NCBI GenBank assembly: GCA_029940235.1
Contig: JAOZRI010000048.1
Span: forward strand, 1 to 11,878
Direction: 5' to 3'
Origin: Desulfobacula sp.
GTDB lineage: Bacteria > Desulfobacterota > Desulfobacteria > Desulfobacterales > Desulfobacteraceae
DNA: 11,878 nt
The notes beneath the pieces were generated by a model, which was not told where the DNA came from, did not search any database, and saw only the letters and a list, made by a program, of their open reading frames with translations. Below, piece after piece: positions 5,183 through 11,878 of the stretch. The translations under genes were made by a program, and so were the position numbers. How positions within the stretch are numbered: position 1 is the stretch's first letter; each line of letters begins with the position of its first letter.

Positions 5183-7591
5183 ATGACAGGCAAATATTGG
5201 TTTTCCATGGATAAATATAAAACCATTATGGTTTTGACGACGATAATATGTTTTTTATTATTATCTGCTGGATTTGTTCACTCAAGTGAAAGTGGAAAAA
5301 AAAAGACAATTAATGTGGGTCTCCTTTTTGATGGCAAAGAGAGCCGAACTGTTTTTTTTATATCCTCTTTTCGATCTGAATTAAATGCACTTCTTGGTTC
5401 AAAATATGATATCCGGATCCATGATGCCCACGTGCTGTATGGGCAATGGTCCTTTTCAGCAATTGAAAACAATTATTATAAACTTGTCTCTGATAAAAAA
5501 ATTCATATCATAGTAGGTGCAGGGGCCATCACAGGTTCTATTATTTCAAGTAAAAAAGAGTATACAAAACCGGTGATTGCCATAGGTATTGTTGATCCAA
5601 TAGTTCAAGGATTTTCCCAGGTAACCGGCAATAAATCCGGCATTCACAACCTTACGTATATTATTGGTAACAGATCTATTATCAAAGACCTTGACACATT
5701 TCATAAAGTACATCCCTATAAAAAACTTGGATTTGTCTACTATGATGAATTAAACAAAACAATAACCCGGAAAGGCCGGGCAAAAATCAACCATCTCATG
5801 GCTAAAAAAAAATCACGCTTTATTGGAATTCCTGTTAAAAAAAGTGTTAACGAAATCTTTGAATCTCTTAATAAAGTAGATGCCGTATATATCAGTTATC
5901 TGGGGAAATTTGAGGGGGAAGACAAACAATATCTGATTGATCAATTGAATAAAAAAAAAATACCTTCCTTTGGTTCAAGCATAGCAGATACCCGATCCGG
6001 AATGCTGGCAGCAATGGCACCTGATGATGTTGTAACAAAAAATATCCGGCGAATCAGCCTTAATATTGAAGCCATACTGGGAGGCCAGGATCCTGCTGAA
6101 CTTAAAGTATTTGCCGATTTTGAAAAAAACTTGACCATTAATATGAAAACAGCTGCACAGATAGGATTTTCACCAAAATTTACTATTCTTTCCCAGGCAG
6201 AGTTAATCAATGAATATTATTATGATGCGAAAAGATCTGTGAATCTGGTTGATGTGATGAAAGAAGCAGCCCAAAAAAGCCTGGACATTGAGGTATCACA
6301 AACCTATGTGGAAAATGCACAATATGATATTTCAAAGGCAAAAACCGATTACTATCCTGATCTGTCAGCAGGGCTTAATAGTGTAATGATTGATAAAAAA
6401 CGAGCTGAAGTGTCCAGTGGTACCCAGGCTGAACGAACATCCACGGGTAATCTTACAGCCAGACAACTGATTTATTCGGATCAGGTTCTGGGAAATATTA
6501 CATCTCAAAAACATCTTTACCAGGTATCTCTGCTTGATCATAAAAACATAGAACTGGATGTCATTTTTAAGGCAGTTCAAGCCTATTTCAAAATTTTAAA
6601 GGCCAAAACATCAAGAAAAATAATCAAGGATAATATCAACCTGATTAAAAGGAATCTGAAAACTGCTGAACAAAGAGAGATTATAGGGTATTCCGGCCGG
6701 TCAGATGTCTTACGGTGGAAAAGCCAGCTTGCAACAACAACATCTGATTTCCTGGCTGCCCAGCAGGAGGTTATTCTTGCAAAAAATGATTTAAACCGTG
6801 TTTTGAACCGCAGCCAGGATGAACCTTTTTATATTGAAGATACATCTATGGATGACACTATTTTTTCAATATACTCTGCCAATTCCATTGAGAAATATAT
6901 TGATAATCAAAAATCCCTTGATATCTTTACCCGGTTTTTTATTGGACAGTGTATTAATAATTCATATGAAATAAAGGGCTTAAATGAAAAAAAACTCTCC
7001 TATGAACGTTCTGTCATCTCTTTAAAAAGAAAATACTACCTACCCACTGTCAGTTTCTTGGCAACTCAAGATCATGTCTTTACCCGCAATGGGTCAGGTG
7101 CTGATGTTGCAGGATCTAATCCGGTTGACAGCCCATGGAGTGCAGGTGTTTACCTTGATTTTCCTTTTTATGAAGGAGGGTCTAAATTAATTGATATTAA
7201 AAAAACTAATGTTGAGATATCAAGAATTCAAAAACAGAAATTAATCCTTGCCCAGGATATTGAAAAGAGTGCAAGGATTGCGCTTTCCGATGCCATGGTA
7301 AAAATGATTAATCTTGAATTATCAAAGCAGGCATCAGCTTATGCAAAACAAAACCTTGAACTGGTACACGATTCCTATGCTAAAGGAACAGTATCTGTTG
7401 TTGAGCTTGCCGATGCGCAGAATAATGCCTTAACCGGAGAACTCAGTGCCATAAGTTCTATTTATGACTATCTTATCAGCCTTTTTACAATGGAAAAAGT
7501 GTATGGAAAATTCAGCCTTTTAATGCCGGCTGACAGCAAAAAGAGGATTACAAACAAGTTTGAGGAATATTATGACAAGTCAATTAATTAA
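5183..7591 (+). CDS. Fusion: periplasmic ABC_sub_bind (COG2984) domain + TolC-like outer-membrane efflux protein
   Basis: The 802-residue protein starts with a signal peptide (hydrophobic 14-30, cleavage probably near 34-36). Residues about 43-345 resemble the ABC_sub_bind/TrpX-like binding-protein family. Supporting motifs are TINVGLLFDG (42-51), KPVIAIGIVDPIVQGF (129-144), SGMLAAMAPDD (272-282) and the family-typical end INMKTAAQIGFSPKFTILSQAE (319-340). Residues about 350-785 form a complete TolC-type protein. Its two repeats each carry the Y-x-P strand motif (YYPDLSAG at 390-397, YLPTVSF at 619-625), long coiled-coil helices, and the classic YAKGTVSVVELADAQN near 732-747. TolC trimers form the outer-membrane exit duct of RND pumps. 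The adaptor and pump genes follow directly, so the channel role is well supported. The normal family length is about 430-490; the excess is the binding domain. Its ligand and role are unknown. The start at 5183 is preferred for a partial Shine-Dalgarno GGGA at 5172-5175; Met9 (5207) would also give a good signal peptide but lacks one. Confidence 0.9.
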   Translation: MTGKYWFSMDKYKTIMVLTTIICFLLLSAGFVHSSESGKKKTINVGLLFDGKESRTVFFISSFRSELNALLGSKYDIRIHDAHVLYGQWSFSAIENNYYKLVSDKKIHIIVGAGAITGSIISSKKEYTKPVIAIGIVDPIVQGFSQVTGNKSGIHNLTYIIGNRSIIKDLDTFHKVHPYKKLGFVYYDELNKTITRKGRAKINHLMAKKKSRFIGIPVKKSVNEIFESLNKVDAVYISYLGKFEGEDKQYLIDQLNKKKIPSFGSSIADTRSGMLAAMAPDDVVTKNIRRISLNIEAILGGQDPAELKVFADFEKNLTINMKTAAQIGFSPKFTILSQAELINEYYYDAKRSVNLVDVMKEAAQKSLDIEVSQTYVENAQYDISKAKTDYYPDLSAGLNSVMIDKKRAEVSSGTQAERTSTGNLTARQLIYSDQVLGNITSQKHLYQVSLLDHKNIELDVIFKAVQAYFKILKAKTSRKIIKDNINLIKRNLKTAEQREIIGYSGRSDVLRWKSQLATTTSDFLAAQQEVILAKNDLNRVLNRSQDEPFYIEDTSMDDTIFSIYSANSIEKYIDNQKSLDIFTRFFIGQCINNSYEIKGLNEKKLSYERSVISLKRKYYLPTVSFLATQDHVFTRNGSGADVAGSNPVDSPWSAGVYLDFPFYEGGSKLIDIKKTNVEISRIQKQKLILAQDIEKSARIALSDAMVKMINLELSKQASAYAKQNLELVHDSYAKGTVSVVELADAQNNALTGELSAISSIYDYLISLFTMEKVYGKFSLLMPADSKKRITNKFEEYYDKSIN
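7562..7566 (+). promoter_or_regulatory. Ribosome binding site deciding the adaptor start
   Basis: GAGGA lies inside the end of the TolC-fusion gene, 5 nt before the ATG at 7572. It argues against the in-frame TTG at 7560-7562, which overlaps it. It favours 7572 over the unsupported ATG at 7593. A further ATG at 7614 would give a more typical lipoprotein signal-peptide length but has only a weak AGAG upstream. Confidence 0.55.
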
Positions 7592-8696
7592 CATGATCCA
7601 GAGTCATTTTTTTATGAAAATCAGAATATATATGGTGCTTTCTATCTGTCCAGTTTTGTTTTTCTTTTCCTGCAGCGAACCGGTTGAGCAAAAAGAGACC
7701 GTAAGGCCGGTGCGATACCAGGAAGTGATCCGTTTTAACAATGAAAAGCAGAGAACATTTTCCGGAGTCTCTGAATCTGGTACAGAAGCTCAATTAAGCT
7801 TCCGGGTTTCAGGCGTTCTTAAAAGTATCAAGGTGACTTTGGGGCAGAAAATAAATAAAAATCAGCATATTGCCTCCATTGATGATTCCGATGCAATTCT
7901 TGATTATGAAAAGGCAGTGGCAGCTCAAAAAAATACCCAGGTACAGGTTGAAACCGCCAAATCAAACCTTGAAAGGGTTAAAGACCTTTATGAAAACAAC
8001 AATGTCTCCTTAAGTGAATATGAAGCTGCAAAAAATAAATTTGCAGCAGCAAAATCTGATTATTCAGCAAGTCAGAAAAATACAGCCCTTAAAAAAAGAG
8101 AGATTGGATATTATAAACTTTATTCACCCATGGATGGAATCGTTGTATCCAAAGACGTCAATGAAAATGAAAATGTTTCTACCGGTCAAGCCATTGTTAA
8201 AATAAGTTCTGAAAATGATATTCAGATTGTTGTGGGAATACCGGAAAAATATATTTCTAAAATCAAAAAGGATGCTACAGCCATTGTCACATTTTCAACA
8301 TTGGCTGAAAAGTTTTTCAAAGGCATGGTTACTGAAATATCCTACTCCATAAGTTCTTCATCAACATACCCCGTTACGATCAACCTTTTGGAAATAGACA
8401 AGGACATCCGACCAGGTATGCCGGCCAATGTTTCATTTACAATGGGCAGCAATGATAAAAACAGTTTTTTTCTTGTGCCATCAAACTGTGTAGGTGAAGA
8501 CAACAACGGGAATTTTGTGTTTACTGTGGAGCCTGGGCAAAAGGGTTTTGGTGTTGTACATAAAAAAATTGTACAGGTTGAAAATCTTACTGACAAGGGG
8601 TTTCAAATTCTATCAGGCCTCAATGAGGGTGATTTTGTTGTTACTTCTGGCATTGATAAAATGACAGACAATAAAAAAGTTAAATTTTTAAAATAA
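7572..8696 (+). CDS. RND efflux periplasmic adaptor (membrane fusion protein, HlyD/AcrA type), probable lipoprotein
   Basis: With the ATG at 7572 the protein is 374 residues, typical for the family. The leader ends in FFFSC (Cys34), a slightly atypical lipobox, suggesting lipid anchoring to the inner membrane as in AcrA. Next comes a barrel-sandwich/lipoyl half motif (SGVLKSIKVTLGQKINKNQ, about 80-98). A coiled-coil hairpin spans about 112-175, and the second lipoyl half is near YKLYSPMDGIVVSKDVN (181-197). A beta-barrel follows, with IRPGMPANVSF at 279-289, and then a C-terminal membrane-proximal domain. The hairpin would dock on the TolC-like partner and the barrel domains on the RND pump. 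The gene overlaps the upstream reading frame by 20 nt and abuts the downstream one, indicating one translationally coupled transcript. An initiation at 7614 (360 residues, Cys20) would give a shorter, more usual lipoprotein signal. Substrate specificity cannot be read from it. Confidence 0.9.
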   Translation: MTSQLINMIQSHFFMKIRIYMVLSICPVLFFFSCSEPVEQKETVRPVRYQEVIRFNNEKQRTFSGVSESGTEAQLSFRVSGVLKSIKVTLGQKINKNQHIASIDDSDAILDYEKAVAAQKNTQVQVETAKSNLERVKDLYENNNVSLSEYEAAKNKFAAAKSDYSASQKNTALKKREIGYYKLYSPMDGIVVSKDVNENENVSTGQAIVKISSENDIQIVVGIPEKYISKIKKDATAIVTFSTLAEKFFKGMVTEISYSISSSSTYPVTINLLEIDKDIRPGMPANVSFTMGSNDKNSFFLVPSNCVGEDNNGNFVFTVEPGQKGFGVVHKKIVQVENLTDKGFQILSGLNEGDFVVTSGIDKMTDNKKVKFLK

Positions 8697-8713
8697 TGTC
8701 TAATATATCATGA
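8696..8713 (+). other. Five-codon ORF bridging the adaptor stop and the pump start
   Basis: The adaptor stop TAA (8694-8696) overlaps an ATG at 8696-8698. That ATG opens ATG TCT AAT ATA TCA TGA, encoding MSNIS. Its stop overlaps the pump ATG at 8710 in an ATGA arrangement. Neither ATG has a Shine-Dalgarno sequence. The layout could let terminating ribosomes re-initiate in two steps, but chance in AT-rich DNA is also possible. Confidence 0.2.
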
Positions 8714-11700
8714 CTTCATTTTCCATAAAAAACAGTGTGTTGACACTTTCCATAGTTTTTGTACTTGCCTTCATGGGTCTAAACGGATTTATAAATATGC
8801 CCCAGGACAGCATGCCTCCTTATACTGTTCGATTTTCCAATGTGGTGACAACCTTTCCAGGAGCAAGTCCGGAAAGGGTGGAGATGCTGGTTACTGATAA
8901 AATAGAAAAGCAGCTCCAACAGATTGCAGAGCTTGATCATGTGGAGAGCGAATCAAGAACAGGGGTATCGGTTGTCAGTATAAAAATTAAAGATGAATAC
9001 ACACAGATGCAGCCGATTTATGATAAAATCAGAAGAAAGATCGAAGATATACAGAATGAGCTGCCCGCAGGCTCCAATGTAACAATCCAGGATGAAGATC
9101 TGGCAGATATTTATGGTATTATCTACAGCATTACTGGTGATGGTTACACTCCAGCAGAACTTTTAGATATTGCAGAAGATGTCAGAGACGGCCTTATAAA
9201 ACTTCCCAATGCAGCCAAAGTTAAGATTGTCGGAAGCCAGACAGAACAGATTTTTATCAAGTATGACAATGCAAAATTCAGTGAGCTCGGGCTTACCCAG
9301 GAGATGATTCAATCAATCCTTTCAAAAACAAATATTATTTTCCCGGGCGGTGATCTGAAAATTGGCAATGAGAGAATCATACTGGAGCCCACAGGCAATT
9401 ACGAAACCATTGAGGATTTGAAAAAAACTATTGTATCAGATGCTGACAGCTCTGAAATCATTTATCTTGGTGATGTGACAGATATTTACCGTGGATATAA
9501 GCAGCCCGAAGAGAGTATAGTTAAAATTAATGGGGAAAAAGGCATATCTTTAGGGATAGCTTTAAAAGAAGGCGGCAACGTCGTTAATCTTGGAAAAGAA
9601 GTGGATGAACTCATTGAGTATTATAAAGGTATCTACCCCTATGGGATTGACTTTACAAGATCTGCTTCCCAGGATTTTTTTGTTGAACAATCAGTAAAAG
9701 GTTTTGTCAGCAACCTTATACAGAGTGTTGTTGTGGTTCTTATTGTCATGCTCCTGTTTCTCGGTGTCAGAACAGGTGTTGTTGTGGCAAGCCTGATCCC
9801 GGCAGTTATTGTAACCACCCTGCTTTTAATGTCCATTGCTGATGTGGGTTTAAACCAGGTTTCTCTGGCTGCACTTATCATGGCACTTGGGATGCTTGTG
9901 GACAATGCTATTGTCATGGCTGAATCTATTATGGTAAGAATGGAAAAAAATGAAAAAGCTTTTGATGCTGCCATCTCATCTGCCAATGAACTCAAAGTTC
10001 CGCTTCTTATATCATCTTTAACTACATCGGCAGCCTTTCTCCCCTTTTATCTTGCCCAGTCCACCATGGGGGAAATTGTAGGAGAAATTTTTATTGTTAT
10101 TACATTTGCTTTATTGTCTTCATGGGTGTTTGCTCTGACACTGATTCCTCTTTTAAGCATCTATTTTATAAAAATCAAAAAGACTAAAAAAGAGAAGACC
10201 TCGATCTTTGACCGATTGAATAAGATCTATCAAGGCATCCTTCTTTTTAATCTGAAAAGGCCTTTATTGATAATTATTTTGGTCATTGTTCTGTTTTCAG
10301 CATCAGTGTATGCCCTGCGCTTTATTCCATCTGTTTTCATGCCGGATTCTGAACGGTTTCTCGTAACAGCCAATTTTGAACTGCCCATTGGTACAGACAT
10401 CAAAAGGACTGAAAGTGTTATCAAAGAAGTAGAAAAATATATTACAGATCATTTTTTAATCAATGATGAAAGAGTTGAGGGGGTTGTTGATTTAACGTCC
10501 TATATCGGAGAAGGCGCTCCAAAATATGATCTTGGATATACAGCACCTGAAAAAACAACTTATACAGCCCATATCCTGATCAACACCACATCCAATGAAG
10601 CCAACCAGGTTGTGATTGATCAATTGGACACATTTTGTTTTGATAATTTCCCTGATCTTTCTCCCACCATTACGCGTCTTGGTACAGGTGGCGGCAGCTC
10701 TGATCCGGTGGCAGTCAGGATTTCAGGTAGAGATCCTGATAAACTTTTTGAAATTGTTGAAAAAGTAAAAACTAAATTGCGCGAAATCCCAGGTTCAAAA
10801 AATGTTCATGATGACTGGGGAGCTAAAACTAAAAAAATTATTGTGGATGTAAACCAGGCGAGGACACAGTTTGCCGGAATTTCAAACCAGGATATTGCTG
10901 TTTCCCTTGAAACGGTTTTAACGGGCAGAACAACCGGGACATTCAGGGAAGGCGACAAATCTATTCCCATTATCATGACAGATAAAAGTTCTCAGGATTT
11001 AAGCTTTGAGCGCCTTGAAGGAATGAATGTCTACTCCCAGAAGAGTGGGACAAATGTGCCTTTGTCACAGATTGCAGATCTTGATATTCAATGGCAGTCA
11101 ACAAAAATAATGAGACGGCAGCAGGTAAAAACAATTGCTGCCATTTCAGGTCTTGAAACCGGTTTTACAGCTTCATCCATTGTTAAGCCGCTTCGCCCCT
11201 GGCTTATAGAGGCAAAAAAAGAGTGGGGTCCTGGTTATGATTATGAACTTGGCGGAGAGGCTGAAAGTTCTGAAGAGGGCATGGGATCAGTAATTGAAAA
11301 CCTTCCCCTGGCATTCTTTATTATTACCCTTCTTCTTATTGGGCAATTTAATTCTCTTAAAAAACCCATCATTGTTCTTTTAACAATCCCTTTAGGGCTG
11401 ATTGGAGTTGTGTTCGGCCTTCTGGTAACAAAATCCTATTTTGGTTTTTTTGCTTTTTTAGGATTAATTTCCCTTGCCGGAATTATTATCAATAATGCCA
11501 TTGTTCTTCTGGACAGGATCCAGATTGAGCAGGATGAAATGAACCGTTCAAAACAAGATGCTATTCTTTTTGCAACAAAAGAGCGTTTCAGGCCCATTAT
11601 TCTGACCACCGCCACCACCATGTGTGGTCTTGTCCCCCTATGGCTTGGAGGGGGGATAATGTTTGAACCTCTTGCCGTGGGGATACTATTTGGTCTGCTG

Positions 11701-11778
11701 TTTGCTACTGTAATCACCCTTTTATTTGTACCAGTAATGTATGGACTGCTTTTCCAAGTCTCATACAAAAATATTTAA
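8710..11778 (+). CDS. RND superfamily efflux pump permease (HAE1/AcrB-like inner-membrane transporter)
   Basis: The 1022 residues match the usual length of RND pumps and show their two-fold repeat. TM1 is at 8-28, and a large porter/docking loop spans about 30-330, opening with MPPYTVRFSNVVTTFPGASPERVE (35-58). TM2-TM6 lie at about 335-487. TM7 (about 518-538) precedes a second periplasmic loop (about 540-860), and TM8-TM12 lie at 863-1016. TM4 contains GMLVDNAIV with Asp398, corresponding to AcrB Asp407, so a proton-relay acid is present; the second Asp of AcrB is Asn399. In TM10 the AcrB Lys940 position is Asn928 (IINNAIVLLD). This matches an Asp/Asn-type subset of the family more than AcrB itself. 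The protein would use the proton gradient to move substrates from the periplasm into the TolC-like duct via the adaptor. The in-frame stop at 8701 forces the start to 8710. No Shine-Dalgarno is visible, consistent with coupling to the adaptor 13 nt upstream. Substrates are unknown. Confidence 0.93.
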   Translation: MTSFSIKNSVLTLSIVFVLAFMGLNGFINMPQDSMPPYTVRFSNVVTTFPGASPERVEMLVTDKIEKQLQQIAELDHVESESRTGVSVVSIKIKDEYTQMQPIYDKIRRKIEDIQNELPAGSNVTIQDEDLADIYGIIYSITGDGYTPAELLDIAEDVRDGLIKLPNAAKVKIVGSQTEQIFIKYDNAKFSELGLTQEMIQSILSKTNIIFPGGDLKIGNERIILEPTGNYETIEDLKKTIVSDADSSEIIYLGDVTDIYRGYKQPEESIVKINGEKGISLGIALKEGGNVVNLGKEVDELIEYYKGIYPYGIDFTRSASQDFFVEQSVKGFVSNLIQSVVVVLIVMLLFLGVRTGVVVASLIPAVIVTTLLLMSIADVGLNQVSLAALIMALGMLVDNAIVMAESIMVRMEKNEKAFDAAISSANELKVPLLISSLTTSAAFLPFYLAQSTMGEIVGEIFIVITFALLSSWVFALTLIPLLSIYFIKIKKTKKEKTSIFDRLNKIYQGILLFNLKRPLLIIILVIVLFSASVYALRFIPSVFMPDSERFLVTANFELPIGTDIKRTESVIKEVEKYITDHFLINDERVEGVVDLTSYIGEGAPKYDLGYTAPEKTTYTAHILINTTSNEANQVVIDQLDTFCFDNFPDLSPTITRLGTGGGSSDPVAVRISGRDPDKLFEIVEKVKTKLREIPGSKNVHDDWGAKTKKIIVDVNQARTQFAGISNQDIAVSLETVLTGRTTGTFREGDKSIPIIMTDKSSQDLSFERLEGMNVYSQKSGTNVPLSQIADLDIQWQSTKIMRRQQVKTIAAISGLETGFTASSIVKPLRPWLIEAKKEWGPGYDYELGGEAESSEEGMGSVIENLPLAFFIITLLLIGQFNSLKKPIIVLLTIPLGLIGVVFGLLVTKSYFGFFAFLGLISLAGIIINNAIVLLDRIQIEQDEMNRSKQDAILFATKERFRPIILTTATTMCGLVPLWLGGGIMFEPLAVGILFGLLFATVITLLFVPVMYGLLFQVSYKNI

Positions 11779-11822
11779 AAGCAATAACCTTTAAATTTTA
11801 TATAAACAAAGAGGACAATAAA

Positions 11823-11878
11823 ATGAAAACAATAATTGGAATTTTAGTGATTGTATTTTTAGTTGCCACTGGCAGCGT
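11823..11878 (+). CDS. Start of a further operon gene, unidentified (runs off the right edge)
   Basis: An ATG at 11823 follows GAGG at 11811-11814 with 8-nt spacing, a good ribosome binding site. The 18 complete codons read MKTIIGILVIVFLVATGS. This is a short basic start and a hydrophobic stretch typical of a signal peptide or first TM helix. It lies 44 nt after the pump stop with no terminator between, so it is probably the fourth gene of the efflux operon. Too little is visible to name a family. Confidence 0.6.
   Translation, partial: MKTIIGILVIVFLVATGS

Noticed and set aside
7560..7574. TTG at 7560 as the adaptor start
   Set aside because: The TTG overlaps the GAGGA ribosome binding site that serves the ATG at 7572 and has no such site of its own.
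9639..9995. 118-aa open frame on the minus strand inside the RND pump gene
   Set aside because: It is antisense to TM2-TM4 codons of a clear RND protein; the Thr/Ser/Ala-rich translation is what the complement of hydrophobic helices gives.
11436..11768. 110-aa open frame on the minus strand at the end of the RND pump gene
   Set aside because: It is a shadow of the conserved TM10-TM12 region, with no domain and no plausible start signal.

Overview
The window is an AT-rich piece of a Gram-negative chromosome. The evidence for Gram-negative is a TolC-type outer-membrane channel, a probable lipoprotein membrane-fusion adaptor and an RND pump. The mix of gene families (double-Cache sensor, NhaA, COG2984-type binding domain, HAE1 RND) and the codon style would fit a marine or anaerobic deltaproteobacterium such as a Desulfobacterales member. 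That placement is a guess from style, not shown by a marker gene.

Left half (1-4917), ion and osmotic homeostasis. A 5'-partial view of nhaA (Na+/H+ antiporter) runs leftward off the window edge. It is divergent from a large MscS-family mechanosensitive channel (609-2921, +). That gene converges, with only 9 nt between stop codons, on a leftward pair: a two-pore-helix-type K+ channel (113 aa, TVGYGD filter) followed after 43 nt by a membrane-anchored double-Cache sensor carrying a cytoplasmic AlbA_2/Schlafen-type domain. Na+ export, solute release and K+ flux genes therefore sit next to a sensory protein that may be a one-component membrane regulator.

Right half (5183-11878, all +), a tripartite RND efflux operon. 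Its first gene is the most unusual item: a secreted 802-aa protein whose N-terminal ~300 residues are an ABC_sub_bind (COG2984/TrpX-like) periplasmic binding domain, and whose C-terminal ~435 residues are a complete TolC-like outer-membrane efflux protein. It is followed, with overlapping or nearly abutting reading frames, by a lipoprotein-like HlyD/AcrA adaptor and a 1022-aa RND permease. After 44 nt, a fourth gene with a good ribosome binding site begins and is cut by the window end. Together these would form inner-membrane pump, periplasmic adaptor and outer-membrane channel, with a ligand-binding module built into the channel subunit. No regulator gene for this operon is in the window, but a good sigma70-like promoter with an overlapping dyad lies in the intergenic region.

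The two gene-free gaps are 323-608 and 4918-5182. They hold promoter candidates and several dyad symmetries, with no RNA gene, CRISPR array, IS element or tRNA recognised. No convincing intrinsic terminator was found anywhere in the window.
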